Positions 39,731-48,132 of a stretch of DNA of 64,000 nucleotides are shown here, piece by piece (positions within the stretch are counted from its first letter, which is position 1; every line of letters begins with the position of its first letter). The DNA is from Saprospiraceae bacterium (GTDB lineage Bacteria; Bacteroidota; Bacteroidia; Chitinophagales; Saprospiraceae): contig JADKCF010000008.1 of the NCBI GenBank assembly GCA_016714765.1, positions 160,377 to 224,376 of the forward strand, given 5' to 3'. The notes beneath the pieces are model-generated. The model was not told where the DNA came from. It made no database searches and was given only the letters and a program-made list of their open reading frames with translations. The position numbers and the translations under genes were made by a program.

Positions 39731-39927
39731 ATTTATTGTCCTGATTATATATCTGATCTCTGTAATGATGGATACAAATATAGCATTTTTTGTCTTTTGC
39801 GACAATTTCTTTAGCGTTTGTACTTATGTTTATGGCAAAGCCATGCGAACACTCCGACATAGGCAGGAGCCTATGCCGGAGCAGAGGGGATAGTAAAGAC
39901 AAGATTACAAACTTGCACCAGCAGGAG
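39606..39927 (-). repeat. Hairpin-rich repeat, copy B
   Basis: Nearly identical to copies A and C over the whole length, with the same promoter, leader frame and hairpins. The GTAGGC hairpin end is slightly changed here (TAGGCTGTGCCTACG on the plus strand). Downstream in the minus sense lies a different gene pair from those after A and C. Confidence 0.8.
39775..39782 (-). promoter_or_regulatory. Predicted -7 element inside repeat copy B
   Basis: TATATTTG on the minus strand with TTG 20 bases further upstream, identical to copy A. Confidence 0.55.
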
Positions 39928-40131
39928 ATATGAGGTATATTTTCATCTTTTATTTTCTTTTATTTTGTCGATTAATTTATCTAAAATCACCTTATCTATC
40001 TTGTCTATTCCTTTACAAAAACACTCCTGTTCTGCATCTATCGTTGAAATACAATAGGGAGTTTATTACTAATAAATCTTGCAATATAGGGAAGGTTTTC
40101 TTCTTTTATTTTTCTGACTAAATAATCAGTT

Positions 40132-40584
40132 TTAAAATATGATCCCAAAAGTGATATTTTCAATCATATCTGTTCCACTAAGGATTGCAAAGTTAACAGG
40201 CATATCTGACATCTGCATACTACTATACCCACTTCGATCTGGCCTTTTAATCCCAATATTATCCATAATTATATCATACATCAAAGCATTTTCTTTACCT
40301 ATCGATCTTAAACTATCAGTTAGCATGTATAATGTAAAATAATCATTGTCAGGATTATCAAATTCTTTTTGAATATCGGTTATAAATGATCCGTTCAATT
40401 TATCCAACGCTTCCTTATAGTCAGCTACCTTTTTAAGCAATAATTTGTCTTTTGCATCTAATTCTGATCTATACGGACGATTGAAACTATCAATAGATCT
40501 TTGAAACGCCACAGTATCTATCACTTGACCAGAAATAAAATCACAGTGGCACATAAAAAACGTAATATAAAAAATGGATTTCAT
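40132..40584 (-). CDS. Small secreted protein of unknown function
   Basis: 150 residues with a short signal peptide (MKSIFYITFFMCHCDFISG). The mature part is mostly helical (DKLLLKKVADYKEALDKL, FDNPDNDYFTLYML) with a hydrophobic C-terminus ending in FGIIF. No known domain was recognised. The intact gene lies 31 bases downstream of repeat copy C. A damaged paralogue with a different C-terminal region lies downstream of copy A, so the leader plus N-terminus appears to be the shared, mobile part. Confidence 0.6.
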   Translation of the reverse strand: MKSIFYITFFMCHCDFISGQVIDTVAFQRSIDSFNRPYRSELDAKDKLLLKKVADYKEALDKLNGSFITDIQKEFDNPDNDYFTLYMLTDSLRSIGKENALMYDIIMDNIGIKRPDRSGYSSMQMSDMPVNFAILSGTDMIENITFGIIF

Positions 40585-40615
40585 GGCTATTTATTTAAAT
40601 TCATTAATGGGTGAC

Positions 40616-40935
40616 TCCCCCGTTAGGCGTAGGCTGCGCCTACGTCTAAGTGATGTCAAATTTTTAATTTGAAAATGTGCTACCCCCACAAATCCATATC
40701 GTATATGACAAACAAATGATTCATTTCTATAAATTTTCATATTTATTGTCCTGATTATATATCTGTTCTCTGTAATGATCGATACAAATATAGCATTTTT
40801 TGTCTTTTGCGACAATTTCTTTAGCGTTTGTACTTATGTTTATGGCAAAGCCATGCGAACACTCCGACATAGGCAGGAGGCTATGCCGAGCAGGGGATAG
40901 TAAAGGCACAAGTTACAAACTTGCGCCAGCAGGAG
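40616..40935 (-). repeat. Hairpin-rich repeat, copy C
   Basis: The third near-identical block. The hairpin at 40623-40649 has a 12-bp stem (one G-U pair) and the loop TGC. The AT palindrome at 40656-40672 has 7-bp arms. The promoter pair is intact. It borders the 3' end of the helicase gene on one side and the small secreted gene on the other. Confidence 0.8.
40795..40802 (-). promoter_or_regulatory. Predicted -7 element inside repeat copy C
   Basis: TATATTTG on the minus strand with TTG 20 bases upstream. It would drive the small secreted gene through a structured leader of about 210 bases. Confidence 0.55.
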
Positions 40936-41168
40936 AATGAATTTGACTTAAATCTTCCTTCTTTTACAAACTTCGCCTTTGTCCATGACCTTTTCAATGA
41001 ACGTTATAAATTGATCGCAGTTTGTGCCTGGTTAAAGGCAGATAAATGCAATTCATGGTTATCTATCCTTTTTCTTCTTTACAACATAAAAGACCAGTCA
41101 ATGATGGTTCTACGGTATACATCCTTTGAAAAAACATCGACCCATGCTACCCACTGCTTCACATACCT

Positions 41169-43071
41169 TCAATACCCCATGTAATTCCAGGCTGAATCGT
41201 AAAAGCCTTCTAACTCTATATGTGTAATCATTTCTGCAAATAATTTATGTTGTGCTATGGTAGCTGAATCGCCAACAATGACCAACTTTTTTTGTGCCCG
41301 AGTCTGGCTACATTGAGTCTTCTTTCATCTTTCAGAAAACCAATATCGCTTGTATCATTACACCTGACTAAAGATATGTAAATGACTTCTTTCCTGGCCC
41401 TGAGCCATCAATAGAATTTACTTCTATGTCCATCGCCCTTAAAGTGGCATCTTCGCTTATTTCCTGCGGATAAATCTTACTTGTTCTGCATAGGGACTTA
41501 TGATACCAATACTTGCACCCAATAGATTTTCTGCATGGGCTAATATATGTTCTCTAATGATAAAAAATTCACCTTGATTCAGATAACTACGATGCTCCTG
41601 ATGTAAGACTTCTTCAAATCCACAACCTGCTGTATCTATAAAAACCAAAGGCTGACGGTCACTTCTTAACATTCGGTCATGCACTGACTCGTGTGAAGTA
41701 AGTTTGCCATCATAATATCTATCATTGCTGAATCCGAGTATTTTTGTGGTGCATCCTATATTGCTCTGTCAACAAACTGCTCTGCTCCAGTTGCTCAGTC
41801 ATCCTATCGAGTATGGTTAATTCCAATCCCATTGAGGCAGCTTCCTTGCTTTTTACCGTAGGAGGCAATTGCTTATGATCACCTGCCAGTATCACCCGAT
41901 CAGACTTAAGGATGGCGTTCCAGCACTCAGGTTCCAAAGATTGAGAAGCTTCGTCGATGATGACCGTTTTGAAATGCATTTCCTTCAAAATCCTGTTACT
42001 GACTCCTATCAATGTAGTAGCAATGACCTGGCTACCCAATACTATGTCATCTATCAGTCTGTCTTCCAGTTTGGCGGCCCATTTTCGAAGCTCTTTTGCT
42101 TCTTTTCTTAATTCTTTGCGTTCATCCCGTTCTTCGGGTCCAAAATTCCGTTTAAATTGCGATGCCTTTTTATCCGCTTCATGTGCCTGAATTTTTACCT
42201 TTTTGATGTGGTTCCATTCTCCATGATTTCTGACCTTTTCTTCGATGGTAAGGTGCGCCAAATCATCATGTATCCTGGTAATATTGCCCACCCTTAGTAC
42301 CTGGATACCTTTGAGCGACAATCTTTCGGCCAAAAGATCCACTGCATTATTGCTGGATGCACACACCAGAATTCGTTTTTCTTCTTTCAGCAGCATTTCT
42401 ACCAATGCCACCAAGGTAGTAGTCTTGCCGGTGCCCGGTGGACCATGAATGATGCCCATAAGGGGTGTTTTTAGCATCAGAGCCACAGCGGCTTTCTGAG
42501 ATGCATTTAACATTTTTAGTGCCGATGATTCTGTTTGGTAATCGTGTAAGGTAAGCTCATGCTGTTCGAGTTTCTGAACCACTAATCCGTCCCGGATGCT
42601 ACGAATGTTCTCCCTTTTGGTATTCAAGACATTTTTTATGGCTTCTTCCATCACTTTGTATGGCCTGTCATCATAAATCACTTCTACCCCTGTCAAACCT
42701 CTGTCCAGTATGTCCAATCTGTCAGCCTGATCCGTGTGCACCAAAATGCGCATCTTGTCACCCCTCACTGCTGATACCACACCTTTAAACTCTATGCGTT
42801 CGTCTTGGACATTAAAAAGAGAGGCAGCCTTTCCTTCTGCAAACTTGTGACTATTTTCATGTCCATTGATTCTTTGCACCTCTACTTCCAGATATTCACC
42901 TACGGTATAAGATTTGCGCAGTACCTGGACAGGATACCATACGAATCCTGATTGCACCTTTTGCTGCATAGTTTTACTCTCATTCAGAGTTTTAAAAAAC
43001 TGCGCATCATGTTGGCGTTCGGCGTCGATGGCTTTTAGTAAAGTATGGTATCTCTGGTGTTGATCTGACAT
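41169..43071 (-). CDS. Superfamily 1 DNA/RNA helicase, IGHMBP2-like (several frameshifts near the C-terminus)
   Basis: Helicase motifs in order: Walker A GPPGTGKTT, VCASSNNAVDLLAERL (Ia), VIIDEASQSLEP (II), LAGDHKQLPPT (III) and LTEQYRMH (IV). The frame stops near 41722. Removing one A at 41741-41745 continues it as KILGFSNDRYYDGKL. Further single-base repairs give ISEDATLRAMDIEVNSIDG, the GQER motif, IGFLKDERRLNVA and TRAQKKLVIVGDS (motif VI), then a stop at 41169-41171. The repaired length of about 635 residues is normal for the family. At least four breaks lie within the last 600 bases, next to repeat copy C. ATG 43071 is chosen from the promoter position. Confidence 0.8.
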
Positions 43072-43077
43072 ATGCTG

Positions 43078-43085
43078 CAAAGGTA
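43078..43085 (-). promoter_or_regulatory. Predicted -7 element (TACCTTTG) of the helicase gene
   Basis: A minus-strand TAnnTTTG match ending only 6 bases before the ATG at 43071, which suggests a leaderless or nearly leaderless transcript. Confidence 0.4.
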
Positions 43086-43249
43086 GAATAAATTTAGCAA
43101 GAGGGTGATATCTCTGATGTCATGATAAGATTTACCAATTGCTAAAATTATTCTATTACCAGACGATTTAGGGTGATATGCTCATTCCTAATCCTAAGCA
43201 TCAAAAAACCACCATATTGGGATTTTTTTTATCTTTACAGCAAAATTTA

Positions 43250-43780
43250 ATGTGTATGACCAATCATCCTGTGAGAAATGGGCTAATGGCAGGTGGTATT
43301 CTGATGGCATTGTCATTGGTATTATATGTAACAGACAAAGGGCTTTTATTGAGCATAAGCACATTGCTCGAATTTGGAGTTGTCATTTTTTTTATGACCA
43401 GGGCTGTATCAGAAACTAAAAATGAAATGAAGGGATGGATATCTTTTGGAGATGCATTCAAACCGGCATGGCTAACTTTTATCTTAGCGACTACTATAGC
43501 AACCGTTTTTACGTTTATTATGATGAATTATGTAGATCCGGGACTGAAAGATCAGATCAGGATCATGCAGGTAGATGCTTTTGAGCAGGCAGCCTCATGG
43601 TTTAAGATCTCGGACACTGATAAACAGACCTATATCGATACACTTGAAACCACAGATGCTTTTGGAATCAATAGTTTAGCTTTTTCGTTGCCTTTTTCAT
43701 TTATTTTCCCCGGAGTGCTTTATGCTATGGTCATTTCACTGATTATGAAAAAAGAGGCTCCCATAGTGCCTGGAACCTAA
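43250..43780 (+). CDS. DUF4199 membrane protein
   Basis: About 176 residues from ATG 43250 with four hydrophobic helices (GILMALSLVLYVTDKG, LLEFGVVIFFMTRAV, WLTFILATTIATVFTFIMM, LPFSFIFPGVLYAMVISL). The conserved GWISFGDAFKPAW segment between helices 2 and 3 is typical of DUF4199. The family's function is not known. It sits directly before a glycosyltransferase gene, a neighbour pair often seen in Bacteroidota, and is probably co-transcribed with it. Confidence 0.75.
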   Translation: MCMTNHPVRNGLMAGGILMALSLVLYVTDKGLLLSISTLLEFGVVIFFMTRAVSETKNEMKGWISFGDAFKPAWLTFILATTIATVFTFIMMNYVDPGLKDQIRIMQVDAFEQAASWFKISDTDKQTYIDTLETTDAFGINSLAFSLPFSFIFPGVLYAMVISLIMKKEAPIVPGT

Positions 43781-43791
43781 AAAACAATACC

Positions 43792-44724
43792 TTGGATATA
43801 TCACTTGTCATTCCCTTGTATAACGAAGAAGAGTCTCTGCCCGAGCTCCATGACTGGATCGTGCGGGTGATGGTAGCCCATCATTTCAGCTATGAAATCA
43901 TTTTTGTGGATGATGGAAGTAAGGATGGATCCTGGGAAGTAATAAAAAAACTTCAGGCTAAAAATCCTTGCGTCAAGGCAGTTAAGTTCAGACGAAACTA
44001 TGGCAAGTCAGCAGGTTTGAATGTTGGGTTTGAAAACACACAGGGAGACGTTGTCATCACTATGGATGCAGACCTGCAGGATAGTCCTGATGAGATTCCT
44101 GAGCTGGTAAAGATGATTCGGGAAGAAGGGTATGATATCGTGTCAGGATGGAAGAAAAAAAGGTACGACCCTATTACCAAAACTATACCTACGAAGCTAT
44201 ACAATTATGTCACAAGCAAAATGTCCGGAGTGAAGTTGCATGATATGAACTGCGGTCTAAAGGCATACAGGAGTGAAGTCGTTAAAAACATAGAAGTCTA
44301 TGGTGAAATGCACAGGTATATTCCCGTCATAGCCAAATGGGCTGGTTTTACCAAAATAGGTGAAAAAGTGGTCCAGCATCAGGCACGAAAATATGGGGTG
44401 ACCAAATTTGGTTTATCCAGATTCATTTATGGACCATTGGACTTGTTTTCTATCATGTTTATGGGCAAATTTGGAAAGAGACCCATGCATTTTTTTGGTG
44501 TCATAGGAACTTTTATCTTTTTCAGTGGACTGGTCCTGCTGGCTTGGCTCAGTATGGATAAGTTGCTTTACAATACTGTGGGCATTGCCAACAGACCTGC
44601 GTTTTATCTGGGCATTCTTATGGTCATCGTAGGAGTACAGTTATTTATTGCCGGTTTTTTAGGGGAGCTGATCAGTCGGAGCGCATCAGAGAGAAATACT
44701 TACAAGATAGAAGGAGAGATTTAA
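43792..44724 (+). CDS. Family 2 glycosyltransferase, polyprenyl-phosphate sugar transferase type
   Basis: 310 residues starting at TTG 43792 (MDISLVIPLYNEEESLPEL). The GT-A domain shows DDGSKDGSW and MDADLQDSPDE (DXD-type metal site). Two C-terminal membrane helices (GVIGTFIFFSGLVLLAWL, ILMVIVGVQLFIAGFLGEL) anchor it to the inner membrane. This layout is that of the DPM1/GtrB-like enzymes that load a sugar onto a polyprenyl phosphate for later transfer to the cell surface. The sugar is unknown. Confidence 0.85.
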   Translation: MDISLVIPLYNEEESLPELHDWIVRVMVAHHFSYEIIFVDDGSKDGSWEVIKKLQAKNPCVKAVKFRRNYGKSAGLNVGFENTQGDVVITMDADLQDSPDEIPELVKMIREEGYDIVSGWKKKRYDPITKTIPTKLYNYVTSKMSGVKLHDMNCGLKAYRSEVVKNIEVYGEMHRYIPVIAKWAGFTKIGEKVVQHQARKYGVTKFGLSRFIYGPLDLFSIMFMGKFGKRPMHFFGVIGTFIFFSGLVLLAWLSMDKLLYNTVGIANRPAFYLGILMVIVGVQLFIAGFLGELISRSASERNTYKIEGEI

Positions 44725-44746
44725 TTTCTTAGTTTTTAAGTTAATT

Positions 44747-44783
44747 AAAAATGGCCACCCTATTTTTTAGAGTAGCCATTTTT
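44747..44783 (+). terminator. Rho-independent-like terminator after the glycosyltransferase gene
   Basis: AAAAATGGC (44747-44755) pairs with GCCATTTTT (44775-44783) and the stem continues with a few more pairs. T residues follow the stem. Confidence 0.6.
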
Positions 44784-44902
44784 AGGTCTTTCGATCCCCA
44801 TTAACATTACCAAAACTTTTTTAACAATCAGGTTTCTCAGTCATGATTGTCCCATCTCTTTATAATAACAAAAACTCAATCCAAATTACTTGTCGAATAC
44901 CG

Positions 44903-44959
44903 AACAATCGGGTTGATTTCTAATGTCTTTTGTTGAAATCAACCCGAAGCCCGATTGTT
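44903..44959. repeat. Nested inverted repeat with two competing pairings
   Basis: CGGGTTGATTTC (44909-44920) pairs perfectly with GAAATCAACCCG (44935-44946). AACAATCGGG (44903-44912) also pairs with CCCGATTGTT (44950-44959), sharing the CGGG bases. A run of T follows. It may be a terminator or an attenuator-like switch. Confidence 0.55.
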
Positions 44960-45240
44960 TTTAATCCTATAAACATATCCGAATTTTCTGACTGATTCTT
45001 TAACCAGTGTGATCGCAGAAGCATTTTCTTCCCTTTCACAATACAAATATGCGATGATCTCAAGGCGAAAACAAATACAAAATATAGCAACAATAACATA
45101 ATTATAATTGAAATGTATAAACATCTTGTAACTAATTAGATATGATGTTTTTTATCGTTGTTGTGGCGATTTTGTCTCAAATGATTTTTTTATACTTAAT
45201 TACCATTAAGTTATTCAGTCACTGTTTTCTAAATTTATTG

Positions 45241-45248
45241 TAACTTTG
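45241..45248 (+). promoter_or_regulatory. Predicted -7 element (TAACTTTG) of the pterin/fabD cluster
   Basis: A TAnnTTTG match, 22 bases before the ATG at 45271 of the first gene in the four-gene cluster. Confidence 0.45.
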
Positions 45249-45270
45249 CGCCAAGTTTTGAAAGACAAAT

Positions 45271-45690
45271 ATGGCAATAGTTTACCTGACCAGGGTGGAG
45301 AAGTTTAATGCAGCTCATAAATTGTGGATACCTGCTTGGTCTGAAGAAGAGAATAATTTGTATTTTGGGAAATGTGCGAATAAAAACTGGCACGGTCATA
45401 ATTATACATTGTATGTCACTGTAAAGGGCACCCCTGATCCAGTGATAGGTTTTGTACATGATGCCAAAAAACTTAGTAAAATCATCAGGGAATTCGTAAC
45501 TGACAAATTGGATCATTCCAATCTAAATCTGGATGTAGATTTTCTTCCGGAAGGTATGATGCCCACAACGGAGAATATGGCGATTCTTATTTGGGAACAA
45601 TTGGTCCCACACATACATGGTTGTAGCCTCCATTGTGTAAAATTGCAGGAGACGGATACCATTTATGCTGAATATTACGGAGAAAAATAA
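45271..45690 (+). CDS. 6-pyruvoyltetrahydropterin synthase/QueD-family protein
   Basis: 139 residues. FNAAHKLW supplies the first zinc His, and KCANKNWHGHNY supplies the catalytic Cys and the HGH zinc pair. LDHSNLN and PTTENMAILIWEQL complete the active site. The spacing Cys-x5-HGH is that of PTPS enzymes, not the Cys-x3-HGH of E. coli QueD. It converts dihydroneopterin triphosphate, the product of the next gene, to a pterin intermediate for queuosine or biopterin-like cofactors. It is followed after 6 bases by folE. Confidence 0.85.
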   Translation: MAIVYLTRVEKFNAAHKLWIPAWSEEENNLYFGKCANKNWHGHNYTLYVTVKGTPDPVIGFVHDAKKLSKIIREFVTDKLDHSNLNLDVDFLPEGMMPTTENMAILIWEQLVPHIHGCSLHCVKLQETDTIYAEYYGEK

Positions 45691-45696
45691 CACACC

Positions 45697-46293
45697 ATGG
45701 CGTATAAAAAACAAGATAATTACAACCCTGAAGTCACAGAAGCTCTGGCAGGTATGTTTGGTCAGATCATCCATGAGCTGGGTGAGGACAAAAATAGAGA
45801 AGGTCTTTCCAAAACACCTGAAAGAGCAGCTAAAGCTATGCAGTTTTTGACTCAGGGTTATCAGCAGGATGCCACGCAAATCCTTCAGTCAGCCTTGTTT
45901 AAGGAAGATTATAATGAAATGGTAGTAGTTAAGGACATAGAGGTCTATTCATTATGTGAGCATCATTTATTGCCTTTTTACGGAAAGGCCCATGTTGCGT
46001 ACATTCCCAATGGATACGTAGTCGGCCTGAGTAAAATACCACGAGTGATTGATGTTTTTGCAAGAAGACTGCAGGTGCAGGAGCGTATGACCCACGAAAT
46101 CTTGCACGCTATAGATGATGCGTTGAAGCCACATGGTGTAGCTATTGTCATCGAAGCTGCGCACATGTGCATGATGATGCGAGGCGTACAAAAACAAAAT
46201 TCCACGACCACGACTTCAGCATTCACAGGTGCATTTAGAAATATGGAAACCAGAAACGAGTTTTTAAGTTTAATCACTGCCAAATTAAAATAA
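45697..46293 (+). CDS. folE: GTP cyclohydrolase I
   Basis: 198 residues. It has GLSKTPERAAKAM, the zinc and active-site block YSLCEHHLLPFYGKAHVAYIP, then SKIPRVIDVFARRLQVQERMT, and the third zinc ligand in AAHMCMMMRG. QNSTTTTSAFTGAF is the expected C-terminal part. It opens the GTP ring to dihydroneopterin triphosphate, the shared precursor of folate and of the pterins made by the preceding gene. It is tightly spaced with its neighbours and surely in one transcript. Confidence 0.95.
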   Translation: MAYKKQDNYNPEVTEALAGMFGQIIHELGEDKNREGLSKTPERAAKAMQFLTQGYQQDATQILQSALFKEDYNEMVVVKDIEVYSLCEHHLLPFYGKAHVAYIPNGYVVGLSKIPRVIDVFARRLQVQERMTHEILHAIDDALKPHGVAIVIEAAHMCMMMRGVQKQNSTTTTSAFTGAFRNMETRNEFLSLITAKLK

Positions 46294-46297
46294 TACT

Positions 46298-47173
46298 ATG
46301 ACAGCATTTGTCTTCCCGGGGCAAGGAGCTCAATTTGAGGGAATGGGTCTGGACCTGTTCGAGTCTTACACTGCGGCAAAGGAGGTTTTTCAGAAAGCCG
46401 ATGATGTCTTGGGTTTCGAGTTATCCCGAATCATGTTTTATGGTTCTGCAGATGAGCTCAGACAGACAAAGGTAACACAGCCGGCATTATTTGTACATGC
46501 CATTGCTACTCTTCTGGCAAAGTCGCAAAACTTTCCTGATGCCGTTGCTGGCCATTCACTCGGTGAATTTTCTGCTTTGGTAGCCAATAAAACATTGAGT
46601 TTCGAAGATGGACTAAAACTTGTATTTGCAAGGGCCATGGCTATGCAGGCTGCCTGTGAGGCCGTACCAGGTACTATGGCTGCTATTTTGGGACTGGAAA
46701 ACGATGTTGTGGAAGATGTATGTGCCTCTATTGACGAAGTGGTAGTAGCGGCCAATTTTAATTGCCCTGGTCAGCTGGTGATATCAGGTTCTATACAGGG
46801 AGTCACCAAAGCCATGGCCAAACTGACCGAAGCAGGGGCTAAAAGAGCCATTCAGCTGGAAGTAGGAGGGGCTTTCCACAGTCCGCTTATGGAACCTGCC
46901 AGAGAGCAGCTGGCACATGCTATCATGAATACTACTTTTAATGCACCGACATGTCCTGTATACCAAAATGTCACCGCTTTACCTGTGACAGATCCGGAAA
47001 TGATCAAGCTGAATCTTGTTTCACAGCTCACTGGAGCAGTCAGATGGACTCAGACAATAGAAAATATGCTGGCTAACGGTATTACATCCTTTGTAGAAGT
47101 AGGAGGCTCAGGCAAAGTGCTTTCAGGGCTTATTAAAAAGGTAGATCGCTCTATCGAAACCTCAACTCTGTGA
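46298..47173 (+). CDS. fabD: Malonyl-CoA:acyl-carrier-protein transacylase
   Basis: 291 residues. It opens AFVFPGQGAQFEGMG. The nucleophile is in VAGHSLGEFSAL, and the conserved Arg lies in KLVFARAMAMQ. The catalytic His is in GGAFHSPLM, and NVTALPV leads into the small domain end. FabD moves malonyl groups from CoA to the acyl carrier protein for fatty-acid synthesis. It begins 4 bases after folE. No other fab genes are present here. Confidence 0.95.
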   Translation: MTAFVFPGQGAQFEGMGLDLFESYTAAKEVFQKADDVLGFELSRIMFYGSADELRQTKVTQPALFVHAIATLLAKSQNFPDAVAGHSLGEFSALVANKTLSFEDGLKLVFARAMAMQAACEAVPGTMAAILGLENDVVEDVCASIDEVVVAANFNCPGQLVISGSIQGVTKAMAKLTEAGAKRAIQLEVGGAFHSPLMEPAREQLAHAIMNTTFNAPTCPVYQNVTALPVTDPEMIKLNLVSQLTGAVRWTQTIENMLANGITSFVEVGGSGKVLSGLIKKVDRSIETSTL

Positions 47174-47174
47174 T

Positions 47175-47726
47175 ATGACAGAAATAAAAGCAGGTAAATT
47201 ATTGGTGGCTGAGCCATTTATGCTGGATCCAAATTTTAAACGTTCAGTGATATTGATATGTGAACATGCGGATCATGGTACTACCGGTTTTATTTTAAAT
47301 AAGCCTCTGGATATGAAGATTCACGAATTCATTGCTGATTTTCCTGAATCCAAAGCGCCTGTACACATAGGCGGACCTGTCGCAGTAGATAGTGTTCATT
47401 ACTTACACAATGTAGGTGACCTGCTGGAGAATAGTCTGGAGGTAAGCCCTGGCATATATTGGGGAGGAGACTTTGAAAAATTAAAGTTTTTGCTCGAAAA
47501 TGGAGTGATAAAAGACAATAATATCAAATTTTTTGTGGGATATAGTGGATGGAGCGAAGGTCAGCTGGAAGAAGAAATGAAAGAAACTTCGTGGTTGGTG
47601 GACGATATGGATGCCAATTATCTTTTTAGAATCAAACCATTTGTCTTATGGCAGACGGTCCTTCATAACAAGGGCAATACTTACACTGTGATTGCTCAGA
47701 TGCCTGATTCTGTTAGTCTGAATTAA
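47175..47726 (+). CDS. YqgE/AlgH-family protein
   Basis: 183 residues with the family blocks KAGKLLVAEPFMLDPNFKRS, CEHADHGTTGFILNKPL, HIGGPVAVDSVHYLH, IYWGGDFEKLK and FVGYSGWSEGQLEEEM. The family is widespread and cytoplasmic, and its biochemical role is not settled. It starts one base after the fabD stop codon and is the last gene of the cluster. Confidence 0.9.
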   Translation: MTEIKAGKLLVAEPFMLDPNFKRSVILICEHADHGTTGFILNKPLDMKIHEFIADFPESKAPVHIGGPVAVDSVHYLHNVGDLLENSLEVSPGIYWGGDFEKLKFLLENGVIKDNNIKFFVGYSGWSEGQLEEEMKETSWLVDDMDANYLFRIKPFVLWQTVLHNKGNTYTVIAQMPDSVSLN

Positions 47727-48132
47727 ACAATCTTTTTTTATTTAAAACCAAAATAGCTACCGAATAGTATATTGTACTGAAGGAAAAAGAAGTCCTGCAC
47801 TGCCCAATCTTCAATAGACATAGTCGTTCGAATGTCAGATACGTTACATCAGTCAGTAAAGTAAACACATTAAATAAATATTTAATATTTTACTCTTTTA
47901 TTAACATGCTTATCGATAATTTTTGAACCAAACTGTAAGGTAAGTAAAATTGGCTCTATTTGCACATCCTGTGCCTATGTGGTGAACAAATAGCACATTA
48001 TATTTATAAAAATGAAATTGAAGCTTGTGCTTAGAAAGCCGCATAAAGTCTGATTTTTTATTTACATTTGCGGTTTATTGGCGTTAGCAAAATGCTTTTT
48101 AAGCCCCAGTTTTCATTCACAATCATCCCTAC
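47727..48132. other. Intergenic region before the ABC-F gene
   Basis: AT-rich and without a supported gene. The only feature recognised is the TACATTTG promoter element at 48063-48070. Confidence 0.45.
48063..48070 (+). promoter_or_regulatory. Predicted -7 element (TACATTTG) of the ABC-F gene
   Basis: A TAnnTTTG match, 62 bases before the ATG at 48133, leaving a leader of about 55 bases. Confidence 0.45.

Larger units (their letters stand above)
44725..45270. other. Intergenic region with two stem-loops and a promoter
   Basis: No gene is supported. The region holds a terminator (44747-44783), a strong nested inverted repeat (44903-44959) and the promoter of the pterin/fatty-acid cluster. 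Confidence 0.5.

Noticed and set aside
40616..40660. Integron attC site suggested by GTTAGGC at the end of repeat copy C
   Set aside because: The matching opposite core (RYYYAAC) is absent at the other end, no integrase is nearby, and the bases are explained by the simple GTAGGC hairpin.
37784..40935. CRISPR array
   Set aside because: The repeats are about 320 bp with gene-length spacing, with no short regular spacers and no cas genes.
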